From a virus: a DNA stretch of 40,599 bases. The position numbers and the translations under genes were made by a program. Location of the stretch: positions 1-40,599 of IMG/VR virus record IMGVR_UViG_3300031524_000031; one strand, written 5' to 3'. The number at the start of each line of letters is the position of its first letter. The first letter of the stretch is position 1. The notes beneath the pieces are model-generated. The model was not told the origin of the DNA. It searched no databases and saw only the letters and a program-made list of their open reading frames with translations. Shown piece by piece: positions 28,737 to 35,776 of this stretch.

Positions 28737-30488
28737 GTGAATATGATCGCCCGCAGGCATATCGATCCCGCGCTGTTTACAACGGCGCTGACGCCGGTCC
28801 CCACCCTCCCGGATATGCAGCGGCCGGAAAGCGCCGCACCCGCTTCTACTGACGAAAAAACCGGCTGTAATGCCGCATCCGCAGCTCCGGCCACCTTCGT
28901 ATATCAGGAGCGCGACAAGGGCTTCGCACCCAGCCCGCAACAGCAGGCATACTTCGACTGGATCGAGAGCGGCAAGGGCTCTGCGGTCGTGATCGCGGTG
29001 GCCGGCAGCGGCAAAACTACCACGCTTGTGCAAGGTCTCGGCTTGATGGAGGGGCGCGGATTCTTCGGAGCCTACAACAAAGCTGCCGCACAAGAGATCA
29101 GGGATCGCGTTGAGCAGGAGCGCAGCAAGCGCCGCGATCCCGACTTCGGCAAGAAGTTCTACATCGCGACCGTCCACGCCGCTTGCTTCTCAGCGTGGCG
29201 GCAGATATATCCGAAAGTCGAGGTCGACGATCGTAAGGTCGGCAATCTGATCACGCGATATGCCGAGGAGATCGGCGACAATGATGGCGCCGTGATCAAG
29301 CAGGCGCTTCCATTCATCAGCAAGATGGTCAGCTTCGGCAAACAATACCTGATCGGCGTCCTGGGCAAGTTCGGCTTCCGCGACCTCGACAAGTGGTTCG
29401 AGTTGGTCGAGCACTTCTCGGCAGACGAAGACCTGCCGGAAGGCGTCGACCTACGTGCTGCGCTAGAATGGGTGATTACGATTTCGATGCGTAGCAAGGA
29501 GCTATGCCGCGAGATCATCGACTTCAACGACATGATCTACGCGCCGCTCGCGTTCAAAGCGCATTTCTTCCAGAATGATTGGGTTTTATTGGATGAATGC
29601 CAAGACATCAATCCCGCTCGCCGCGAGGCTGCGCGCCGCATGCTTAAGCCGGGCGGGCGCTTCGTGGGCGTGGGCGATGATCGGCAGGCTGTGTATGGAT
29701 TCACAGGCGCCGGGGCAGATAGTATTGACCGCATCGCGGAGGAATTCGGCTGTATCCGCCTACCGCTGACCGTGTCCTACCGCTGCCCGAAGACGGTCGT
29801 CAACTACGCACATCAGTGGGTGCAGCACATCCAGGCGCATGAGTCAGCACCGGAGGGCGTCGTGCGGGAAGTGAAGATTGATAAACTGCCTGCCTCGCCT
29901 GATCACACGCCCGACCAGCGTCCTTGGTTTTTACAAGATGCTGTCGGCAATGCAGACGCGATCTTGTGCCGATATACCGCTCCGCTGATCAAGACTGCTT
30001 ACAGCATGATCAAGGAGGGCGTTGCTTGCCGCGTCGAAGGGCGTGATATCGGCCAAGGGCTCGCCATCCTTGCCAAACGGTGGAAGGTCAAGACGCTAGA
30101 CAAGCTGGCCGAGCGACTTGAGCAGCATCGTAAGCGTGAGGTCGAGAAGGCGCGCGCGGCGGGCAGCGAGCGCCGAGAGCAGGAAGTCGAAGACAAGATC
30201 GCGACGCTGTTTGTCATCATCGACCGCTGCCATGCGCTGGGCAAACACACCGTGCTCGATATGCTCGACGAGATCGCTCTGATCTTTGCAGACAACGTGA
30301 AAGGAACTGCTGTGCTTTGCACCGGTCACAAAGCTAAGGGCCGCGAATGGTCCAGGGTATATTGGATATTGCCGAAGACTGGCGGCCGACGCTCACGCAA
30401 GGATTGGGAACAGATACAGGAGTCGAACCTATGTTATGTAATCTGCACCAGAGCTAAGTCCGAACTAGTATTGGTGCCTGAGCCGTGA
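28737..30488 (+). CDS. UvrD/Rep-type superfamily 1 helicase
   Basis: The 583-residue protein contains PSPQQQAYFDWIE (Q motif), Walker A VAGSGKTTT (about 88-96), IATVHAACF, Walker B VLLDECQDIN, GDDRQAVYGFTGAG, VSYRCP and the late TGHKAKGREW and CYVICTRAK motifs. These are the hallmarks of a 3'-5' SF1A helicase. The first 45 residues are Ala/Pro-rich and probably flexible. The start is GTG, or the ATG two codons on. It may take part in repair, recombination or replication restart, since no RecBCD is present. It lies with two small genes after the 28502 promoter. Confidence 0.9.
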   Translation: MNMIARRHIDPALFTTALTPVPTLPDMQRPESAAPASTDEKTGCNAASAAPATFVYQERDKGFAPSPQQQAYFDWIESGKGSAVVIAVAGSGKTTTLVQGLGLMEGRGFFGAYNKAAAQEIRDRVEQERSKRRDPDFGKKFYIATVHAACFSAWRQIYPKVEVDDRKVGNLITRYAEEIGDNDGAVIKQALPFISKMVSFGKQYLIGVLGKFGFRDLDKWFELVEHFSADEDLPEGVDLRAALEWVITISMRSKELCREIIDFNDMIYAPLAFKAHFFQNDWVLLDECQDINPARREAARRMLKPGGRFVGVGDDRQAVYGFTGAGADSIDRIAEEFGCIRLPLTVSYRCPKTVVNYAHQWVQHIQAHESAPEGVVREVKIDKLPASPDHTPDQRPWFLQDAVGNADAILCRYTAPLIKTAYSMIKEGVACRVEGRDIGQGLAILAKRWKVKTLDKLAERLEQHRKREVEKARAAGSERREQEVEDKIATLFVIIDRCHALGKHTVLDMLDEIALIFADNVKGTAVLCTGHKAKGREWSRVYWILPKTGGRRSRKDWEQIQESNLCYVICTRAKSELVLVPEP

Positions 30489-30584
30489 ATGAGACTGAAT
30501 CTAGACCTTGCGCGTAAGCATGCTCAGGACTTCGATCTGGTGATCGACAGGAAGAAAGAGACGATGAAAGGGATAAAGATATGA
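30489..30584 (+). CDS. 31-aa frame, truncated copy of the LDLARKHAQDF module
   Basis: This small frame starts directly after the helicase stop and overlaps the next ATG. Its residues NLDLARKHAQDFD match the LDLARKHAQDF module of the proteins at 31328 and 31927, and the DNA match to 32030-32060 (CTAGACCTTGCGCG with one substitution, then AAGCATGCTCAGGACTTCGAT) is near identical. It then diverges. It may be an expressed leader or a truncated duplicate. I cannot tell which. Confidence 0.35.
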   Translation: MRLNLDLARKHAQDFDLVIDRKKETMKGIKI

Positions 30585-30826
30585 TCGCTACATCGCTAGA
30601 ACTGCGTGCGCTCGCCGGTAACCTAGCGGCGGCGGGACGCGGTCTGTCGGCCCGCGAAGTTGTTAGTCTGGCGCGCGATCTGACTGACGCCGCGTGCAAA
30701 TGGCGCAGACAAGAGCGTGCTCTTGACGAGCTGGTGGCCGATGCTATGCAGGATGCGCGGTTGATCGATGCGGCCGAGGATGATGGCAAGGTTATCGTGC
30801 TGCGTCGGCCCCCGCCGACGCCATAA
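30581..30826 (+). CDS. Hypothetical helical protein, 81 aa
   Basis: ATG at 30581 overlaps the 31-aa frame, with AAAGGGA at 30567-30573 as ribosome-binding site. Helical N-terminal two thirds (LRALAGNLAAAGRGL, then LARDLTDAACKWRRQERALDELVADAMQD) and a short basic/Pro tail RRPPPTP. I see no family. The 17-bp sequence CATAAAATCCTCTTGAC that spans its stop recurs at the stop of the gene at 30889. Confidence 0.6.
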   Translation: MIATSLELRALAGNLAAAGRGLSAREVVSLARDLTDAACKWRRQERALDELVADAMQDARLIDAAEDDGKVIVLRRPPPTP

Positions 30827-30833
30827 AATCCTC

Positions 30834-30861
30834 TTGACTGACTCGCGTCGCGCCTTATACT
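30834..30861 (+). promoter_or_regulatory. Sigma-70-like promoter upstream of the first repeat-protein gene
   Basis: TTGACT (30834-30839) and TATACT (30856-30861) are separated by 16 bases. This is the best canonical sigma-70 promoter in the window and lies 28 bases before the ATG at 30889. Confidence 0.55.
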
Positions 30862-30888
30862 GAAACCCTGATACCGGATTACCCGCGT

Positions 30889-31278
30889 ATGACCGACTCG
30901 CACGTTCCCCTTAACCGCACCGCATATGAGGCTGCTCGCGTCATATATGATGCCGCCAGGGCCTCCACCGGTGCCACCTACCGCGCCGCCGTGGCCCGCG
31001 CCGACGACGCATACGCGGCCACCATGGCCTCCATCGACGACGCATACGCGACCGCTGTGGCCTCCGCCGCCACCTGCGTCGCCCATTCCGACGCCATCTT
31101 TGTCTGCGCTGCTGCCCGAGCCGCCGACATCTGCGCCTCCGCCGCCGCCCTCGCCGCTTACGAAGTCACCCTGACCTCCATCTACGCCGCATACAATGCC
31201 GGCATGGCCTCCGCCTATGCCGCCTACGCCGCATACGATGTCGACACGATCCCCGCCGACGTCATAAAATCCTCTTGA
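30889..31278 (+). CDS. Alanine/tyrosine-rich 11-residue repeat protein, 129 aa
   Basis: The protein is built of Ala-rich segments spaced by aromatic residues, with about 11-residue spacing (for example DDAYAATMASI, DDAYATAVASA). It contains no recognised domain. The pattern is that of an amphipathic hendecad helix and is similar in style to the repeats of the next two genes, but it lacks their N-terminal LDLARKHAQDF module. The start follows the sigma-70-like promoter at 30834, and no ribosome-binding site is obvious. The function is unknown; possibilities include a DNA-coating, membrane-associated or stress-protective protein, none supported directly. Confidence 0.65.
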   Translation: MTDSHVPLNRTAYEAARVIYDAARASTGATYRAAVARADDAYAATMASIDDAYATAVASAATCVAHSDAIFVCAAARAADICASAAALAAYEVTLTSIYAAYNAGMASAYAAYAAYDVDTIPADVIKSS

Positions 31279-31327
31279 CCGGCTCACCCTTTTACGCACA
31301 TTCAGCGCAGCAAGGAGAATCCGTCAC

Positions 31328-31861
31328 ATGTCTGCTAGTGAAATCGCTCTCGCCTTGGTCCGCGAAGGCCAAACGGCTCGTTTCGAGAAATTTTTCGGAG
31401 AACCAGTCCCACTGACCGAGGCGCTCGCGCTTGATTTTGCACGTAAGCATGCACAGGACTTTCGCTTTGGCTGGGAGGTGCAGGACTTTGACTTTGGCTG
31501 GGGGGCGCAGCATCTGCTTTCGCCCTCCGCCCGCGCCGCATACCGCGCCACCTTCGCCTCCGCCGACGCTGCATTCGATGCCGCCGTGGTCTCCGCTAAC
31601 GCCGAGTACAGTGCCACCTTCGCCTCCGTCGACGCTGCATTCGCTGCCGCCATGGTCTCCGCTAACGCCTCGTACCGTGCCCCCTTCGCCTCCGCCGACG
31701 CTGCATTCGATGCCGCCATGCTTCCCATCCGCGCCGCGTACCGTGCCACCTTCGCCTCCGCCGACGCTGCATTCGCTGCCGCCATGGTCTCCGCCCACGC
31801 CGTGCATGACGCTGCTAAGGTAGTGGCTTTTGCCCGTGCTTATTGCTGGTCTGCCCCATAG
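31328..31861 (+). CDS. LDLARKHAQDF-module protein with four 22-residue repeats, 177 aa
   Basis: The N-terminal 60 residues carry the shared module (ALDFARKHAQDFRFGW, with a second DFDFGW repeat). From about residue 72, four exact-length 22-residue repeats follow, each with two 11-residue halves of the form YRATFASADAA and FDAAVVSANAE, encoded by a 66-bp tandem repeat. The C-terminus is short. AAGGAGAAT precedes the ATG. Amphipathic helices with an 11-residue period fit hendecad coiled coils or lipid-binding helices. It is a paralogue of the 31927 gene, with about 23 bases of near-identical upstream sequence. The function is unknown. Confidence 0.75.
   Translation: MSASEIALALVREGQTARFEKFFGEPVPLTEALALDFARKHAQDFRFGWEVQDFDFGWGAQHLLSPSARAAYRATFASADAAFDAAVVSANAEYSATFASVDAAFAAAMVSANASYRAPFASADAAFDAAMLPIRAAYRATFASADAAFAAAMVSAHAVHDAAKVVAFARAYCWSAP
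31541..31804 (+). repeat. Four 66-bp tandem repeats inside the 31328 gene
   Basis: Copies begin at 31541, 31607, 31673 and 31739, each starting TACCG or TACAG and containing TTCGCCTCCG and GACGCTGCATTCG. Differences between copies are scattered (GAT/GCT, GTG/ATG, AACGCC/CCCACGCC). In-frame length (22 codons) means copy number can change without frameshift. Confidence 0.9.
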
Positions 31862-31926
31862 CGGGCTGTCGCACGACTAGACTTTCTGCAGCCCCATAAC
31901 TCAACACAGCAAGGAGAATTCGTCAC

Positions 31927-32364
31927 ATGCCCTCCCAGATCACTCTGACCCAGCTTCGCAAAGCCGGCGCCGACAAAAGACAAACGGATCTTTTTAAGGA
32001 GCTGTTCGGAGAATCAGTCACACTGACTCTAGACCTTGCGCGCAAGCATGCTCAGGACTTCGATTTCGGCTGGATAGCGGGGAATCTGCTTGTTTCGCCC
32101 TCCGCCCGCGCCGTTTTCGATGCCGCCATAGTCTCTGCCGTCGCCGCATACAAGATAGCTATGGTCTCCGCTAGCGCCTCATATGATGCCGCCATGAACT
32201 TCGCCATCGCTGCATACCGCACCGCCACAATCTCCGCCAACGTCACATACAATACTGCCAAGGCCTCCGCTAGCGCCGCGCACCTGGTCGATGTAGCCTC
32301 CGCCCGCGCCGCATACAAAGCCGCTGTGGCAGTGGCTTTTGCCTGCGCCTATTTGTCCGAATAA
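31927..32364 (+). CDS. LDLARKHAQDF-module protein with degenerate hendecad repeats, 145 aa
   Basis: This is the most diverged paralogue of the 31328 gene. It opens with MPSQITLTQLRKAGADKR, contains SVTLTLDLARKHAQDFDFGW and LLVSPSARAVF, and then about eight 11-residue units with an aromatic or hydrophobic residue at the first position (AYKIAMVSASA, SYDAAMNFAIA, AYRTATISANV). It ends in a hydrophobic AVAFACAYLSE. The ribosome-binding region AGCAAGGAGAATTCGTCAC is almost the same as that at 31309-31327. Gene copies next to each other with such divergence suggest old duplication plus continued repeat turnover. Confidence 0.7.
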   Translation: MPSQITLTQLRKAGADKRQTDLFKELFGESVTLTLDLARKHAQDFDFGWIAGNLLVSPSARAVFDAAIVSAVAAYKIAMVSASASYDAAMNFAIAAYRTATISANVTYNTAKASASAAHLVDVASARAAYKAAVAVAFACAYLSE

Positions 32365-32415
32365 CCACCTCCCGCCGCGCACTTACCCGGATAGAAACCA
32401 AGGATAGCACGCATC

Positions 32416-32727
32416 TCAGTACCTCACTGCCACGAAGGCGTGCCCGGCCGTCGCCGCTACTGCCGATACCGCAGTGGAGATCGGCCCTGATACCCGGTAG
32501 GAGCCGCCCGGCTGGAGCGGAAATGACGTGGCAGAGCCGGCTACCGCAGTGGTCACGATATCGATGTAGAGCGTTTCCGTGGCCGTTGGCGGGTTGGCGA
32601 TGTCGGCCACGTTTGCGATGCTGTTGGCGGGAAACACCACCACGGCGGTTCCCCCGGTCACGATGGAGGTAGCGGCGCCGACAACTGGTGTGCTTCGGAC
32701 TGCGAAGGGTGGTGAAAGAGCGGACAT
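32416..32727 (-). CDS. Hypothetical protein, 103 aa
   Basis: First-read from the right, this is the last gene of the minus-strand block. AGGAGCCC lies just upstream of the ATG. The sequence is beta-like, Ala/Thr/Val-rich (TSIVTGGTAVVVFPANSIANVADIANPP), reminiscent of small virion decoration or fibre-associated domains, but I recognise no family. It converges with the plus-strand repeat genes; 51 bases separate the two stop codons, with no clear terminator between them. Confidence 0.6.
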   Translation of the reverse strand: MSALSPPFAVRSTPVVGAATSIVTGGTAVVVFPANSIANVADIANPPTATETLYIDIVTTAVAGSATSFPLQPGGSYRVSGPISTAVSAVAATAGHAFVAVRY

Positions 32728-32808
32728 GAAGATGGGCTCCTACTTGGTCTTTTTGGCGGGTTTCGCCGGCATCTGCTGCTGCGCCACCGTCGAGGGACAG
32801 GATGCGCG

Positions 32809-33558
32809 TCATGCCGTGATCGCCAGCAACGCGGCGTCAAGACCGACCAGATCGAGCTGCGCGGGCGATACGGCGGTGGTGTTCAGCCAGTCGCGGTCGA
32901 GCAACACGTAGGCTTCTTCGCAATAACGCTTCCAGAACGCCCAGGTCATGCGCTGCACTGTGCCCCAGGTGATGCAGGCGATCCCGGCATCGTCGTAGTC
33001 GGTCACCCACACGGCATGGCCGCCCCAGGTTCCAGGCTCGCTACCAATATCCCATACCGGCTGGTTCTGCGCGCTGTCGGGCAGCAGCAACCCGACGTAG
33101 AGGCCACCGAAATGGTAGATCGCCTCGCGTACTTCGGCATCATTGGCCGGCTGCACGGCTGCCCACCGGGTGACGTCCTCGCCTTGCCGCCCGATATCCC
33201 AGCCGTGCTGCGACCACATGCCGAGCACGTCGGTCTCGACAGCGCCCATGTCCGTCTCGGGCTTGCCCAACTGGTAGCCGGACACGGCGCTGTAGCGGGC
33301 CTCCACGACCGGATCGGACATGCACCAGGGCGCTCCGTTGGCCGCGGTCCAAGTCAGGATGGCATTCGCCGCGGCGGCAATGGTGCAGTCGCCGATGCTA
33401 TCGTTAAGGTGCATTCCCCATTCGGAAACGATGTCGCTACGCTTGCACGCCGGCGGTGGAGGCGGCAAGGCGCGCCGCCGGAAGTCAGCTAGTTTTGGCA
33501 CAATGAGGTCGGGGTCGGGCGCCCGACGACCGAGCTTCACGAAACGATGATCAATCAC
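32809..33558 (-). CDS. Papain-like (C1-type fold) protein
   Basis: The 249-residue protein resembles a papain-fold cysteine protease. The putative nucleophile C58 sits at the start of a helix in SIGDCTIAAAANAI, the putative His is H181 in TWGGHAVWVTDYDD, and a TWG turn (197-199) stands where C1 enzymes have NSWG, so the usual Asn is replaced. It could be a peptidase of the lysis system or a structural relative without activity. AAGGAGGG lies upstream. There is no signal peptide, so release would need a holin. After its TGA stop, the same frame continues open for 22 codons to a stop at 32740, at the ribosome-binding site of the next gene. Confidence 0.6.
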   Translation of the reverse strand: MIDHRFVKLGRRAPDPDLIVPKLADFRRRALPPPPPACKRSDIVSEWGMHLNDSIGDCTIAAAANAILTWTAANGAPWCMSDPVVEARYSAVSGYQLGKPETDMGAVETDVLGMWSQHGWDIGRQGEDVTRWAAVQPANDAEVREAIYHFGGLYVGLLLPDSAQNQPVWDIGSEPGTWGGHAVWVTDYDDAGIACITWGTVQRMTWAFWKRYCEEAYVLLDRDWLNTTAVSPAQLDLVGLDAALLAITA

Positions 33559-33570
33559 AGGGTGCCCTCC

Positions 33571-33996
33571 TTACTCCACGATCTGCCAGTCGTCGGCGAG
33601 TATGTCACTCTGGCTGGCGATCCACGGCACCACCTTGCCGTCCACCGTCTTCATATCGATGTGTGGGCAGTAACTTATCTCTGTGCCTTCGGGGTAGATG
33701 CCGAGCAACGGAGGTCGGTTCACCCTGAAAATGCTGCCAGGCACCAGGAACAGGAACATCCCCTTCCCGTTCCAGCCGGCGCGCGCGACGCGACACCCTT
33801 CCTTGAGGGCGACGACGGCGTGGCCGAACGACATCGCGTCGAGCGGCTGGTAGGCTGCCTCGAACACATCCTTGGGTGACCAGGAAATGTAACCATCAGC
33901 GTACTTGACCGCGTAGCCTGGTTGCGGATACGGACCGGCCTTACTGCTCCACCATGCGGTGACGCGTTTCGTGCCGTAATAGTCTTGGGTCATCAT
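33571..33996 (-). CDS. DUF2829 / Tad2-like anti-Thoeris protein
   Basis: The C-terminal part (about 55-141) matches DUF2829: MSFGHAVVALKEGCRVARAGWNGKGMFLFLVPG, YCPHIDMKTVDGKVVPWIASQSDILADDWQIVE. Members of this family include Tad2, which sequesters the signalling molecule of Thoeris defence and so protects the phage. The N-terminal 50 residues (GTKRVTAWWSSKAG, YADGYISWSPKDVFEAAY) form a separate small domain often found with it in phages, as I recall. The protein lies among lysis-like genes, a typical place for accessory genes. GGGGGA precedes the ATG. Function for this member is inferred, since not all DUF2829 proteins have been tested. Confidence 0.75.
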   Translation of the reverse strand: MMTQDYYGTKRVTAWWSSKAGPYPQPGYAVKYADGYISWSPKDVFEAAYQPLDAMSFGHAVVALKEGCRVARAGWNGKGMFLFLVPGSIFRVNRPPLLGIYPEGTEISYCPHIDMKTVDGKVVPWIASQSDILADDWQIVE

Positions 33997-34005
33997 GTTC
34001 CCCCG

Positions 34006-34566
34006 TCACTTCTCTGCGTATGTAGCCAGAATCGCCTGTGCCTGCGCGACGCTGGTGATCTGCACCGGGGCCGCCGCGAGCAATCGAGTGCGCGTCTGCA
34101 CCGTCGCGATCGATGCCGAAACGGCCGACGTGCCAAGGTAGGCAGTAACGAACGTTTCCAGCGTCGGCAGCAGAAACGCGATGGCGGCAATGGCGGTGCT
34201 GAAGGGAGCCGGGATCAGGCCGGCGATCGGCGCCGAGTCTAGGATGCCGAGTACCGTGTTGATATAGCCCTCAACTTTCTGAACGATGCTGGCCCCCGAG
34301 GTGGCGGAGACGCCGGATACCAGCGCGCTGGCCACGCTGGCGGCATCGGAAAGGGCGGTCGCAATCGTGGATTGCGACGCCGCCGGAATCAGACTCGGCG
34401 CGGCGGTCTCCACTTGCGCGAGCGCGCCCTTGGCACCAGTGATAATCGAGGACACCACAGCAATGATGCTATCCGGTGTCACCGTGACGGTGGTGTTGGC
34501 ACATGCCGCGAGCGCGAGCGGCACCAGCAGCGTGGTGGCGAGCAGAGTGCGACGAGAGGTGTTCAT
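34006..34566 (-). CDS. Phage lipoprotein with Ala-rich helices, 186 aa
   Basis: The N-terminus MNTSRRTLLATTLLVPLALAAC is a clear signal peptide with a lipobox (LALAAC) at residues 17-22, so the mature protein should be lipid-anchored at the cysteine. The remainder is Ala/Ser/Thr-rich and helical, with a more hydrophobic stretch (IAAIAFLLPTLETFVTAYLG) that might be a membrane helix. It could be a spanin-like (outer-membrane) lysis protein or a superinfection-exclusion lipoprotein. I favour neither strongly. It sits among small membrane proteins of the minus-strand block, with AAGGA at the ATG. Confidence 0.6.
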   Translation of the reverse strand: MNTSRRTLLATTLLVPLALAACANTTVTVTPDSIIAVVSSIITGAKGALAQVETAAPSLIPAASQSTIATALSDAASVASALVSGVSATSGASIVQKVEGYINTVLGILDSAPIAGLIPAPFSTAIAAIAFLLPTLETFVTAYLGTSAVSASIATVQTRTRLLAAAPVQITSVAQAQAILATYAEK

Positions 34567-34569
34567 GGC

Positions 34570-34758
34570 TTAGTCCTTCATTTCGCGGATGATAATATCG
34601 CCCTGGTCCCAAACGTGCTCGGAGAGGCTGGCGCCAGGCGGCAGCTTTGCCAGCGGTACTTCCTTCTCGATGACTAAAGGCGTTGATCCGTGTAGACGCG
34701 CGACCCGCACCCAGTTAGGGCTGTTGGCATCGTTCATGATCGTGATTCTAGTTGTCAT
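34570..34758 (-). CDS. Hypothetical protein, 62 aa
   Basis: A soluble small protein (TRITIMNDANSPNWVRVARLHGSTPLVIEKEVPLAKLPPGASLSEHVWDQ), mostly beta-like with a Pro/Gly turn. AGGGG precedes the ATG. Its stop is immediately before the lipoprotein gene, so the two are coupled. No family is recognised. Confidence 0.55.
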   Translation of the reverse strand: MTTRITIMNDANSPNWVRVARLHGSTPLVIEKEVPLAKLPPGASLSEHVWDQGDIIIREMKD

Positions 34759-34762
34759 TATT

Positions 34763-35176
34763 TTACCCCTTGATGGTTTCAGCGATCTTCGTCTGGCCGA
34801 CGACGAGTTCAGTATGGTTTGCCGCCATCACCGCGTCGACGTGAGTATCGCGGGCAACCTGAGTCGTCTGCGTATTCTTGATAGCCTGAACATCGTGCGC
34901 AACAGCCGCAATGTCCGCCATTATTGCGGAGGCAGCGGCCCAATTCTTCGCCGCCACGGCGGCAATCATGTCGCTTGCCAGCTTGTTCACGTCCGCCTGG
35001 GTGGTCGGCGCCTCCGGCAGCACCATGGCGAGGGCACCACAGACCCCAGTTGCGATGCCCGCTGCCAACGTAGCGTTGCCGCTCACCAGATAAGTGACGG
35101 CGCCGGCGGCAGTGCCGACGAACAGACCGATACCGAGGATGCTCGATGGCTGCTGCACCCATGTTTTGAAACTCAT
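34763..35176 (-). CDS. Small membrane protein, holin candidate, 137 aa
   Basis: The first 60 residues contain two hydrophobic segments (SILGIGLFVGTAAGAVTYLV and GNATLAAGIATGVCGALAMVL). The remaining 75 residues are helical and soluble, with QADVNKLASDMIAAVAAKNW. A short membrane-proximal N-terminus and position between lipoprotein and a single-pass protein make it a candidate holin or anti-holin, but holins have no diagnostic motif. AGGAG precedes the ATG. Confidence 0.45.
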   Translation of the reverse strand: MSFKTWVQQPSSILGIGLFVGTAAGAVTYLVSGNATLAAGIATGVCGALAMVLPEAPTTQADVNKLASDMIAAVAAKNWAAASAIMADIAAVAHDVQAIKNTQTTQVARDTHVDAVMAANHTELVVGQTKIAETIKG

Positions 35177-35277
35177 GCGTCATCTCCTGTTATTCCATCC
35201 GGTGTCAGGCTCATTTCACACTCCCACTTGTCTGTAGTTGCTGATTCGCGGCAGGGTCGCGTCCACATACATACAGC

Positions 35278-35613
35278 CTATCCGCCGTGGTTCGCGTCGG
35301 ATCTCTTGCCCAGCGCCCCGACAAGGTTTTGCAGCGTGTTGTTCACGGCATCCAGCTTCGTGGACAACGCCGCGATCTCGGATCGAGTTAGCTGTATATT
35401 GTCCGTCATAATTACGCGAATGTCTCCCTGCCGATCTTTAAGGTCCGATATCGCGTTACCCTGTGCCCCAAGCCAATACACCCCGCCGACCAGCGAGAGA
35501 AGAAGCGTCACAATGACCGGAATCATCATCCTAGCGATATTTATGTCATATCGCTTTTGCTCCTCCCGCGCAGCGTTTATTTGAGATTTAGTTTCCCCGT
35601 TAGTCTCTAGCAT
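35278..35613 (-). CDS. Single-pass membrane protein with coiled coil, 111 aa
   Basis: One clear membrane segment (MMIPVIVTLLLSLVGGVYWLG, residues 29-49) is preceded by a charged N-terminus and followed by a coiled-coil periplasmic or cytoplasmic tail (IQLTRSEIAALSTKLDAVNNTLQNLVGAL). Topology and size resemble an inner-membrane spanin (Rz-like) or holin-associated protein. With the lipoprotein at 34006 as a possible outer-membrane partner, a two-component spanin is conceivable. GGAGG precedes the ATG, which sets the start. No endolysin is recognised in the window. Confidence 0.5.
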   Translation of the reverse strand: MLETNGETKSQINAAREEQKRYDINIARMMIPVIVTLLLSLVGGVYWLGAQGNAISDLKDRQGDIRVIMTDNIQLTRSEIAALSTKLDAVNNTLQNLVGALGKRSDANHGG

Positions 35614-35776
35614 CTAGATTCCTCCATGTCAGGTCTAATGTGCGCTCAGGTCATACTTATGTTCCAGCCGGATACCCAGAATTGTCGGCCACCACGTCGC
35701 CTTTCAACGGCGGCTTGCGTTGCCACTATTCCGCGTAACTCATGATAATCGGCGGGCACGAGATCGATGCTCGTGC

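Noticed and set aside
31541-31804. Possible CRISPR-like array
   Set aside because: The 66-bp units are contiguous without spacers and encode in-frame protein repeats.
30454-31807. Minus-strand frames with Gly/Val/Cys repeats
   Set aside because: They are antisense to the hendecad repeat genes, and their repeats follow from the 66-bp tandem units. The plus-strand genes have clear ribosome-binding sites.
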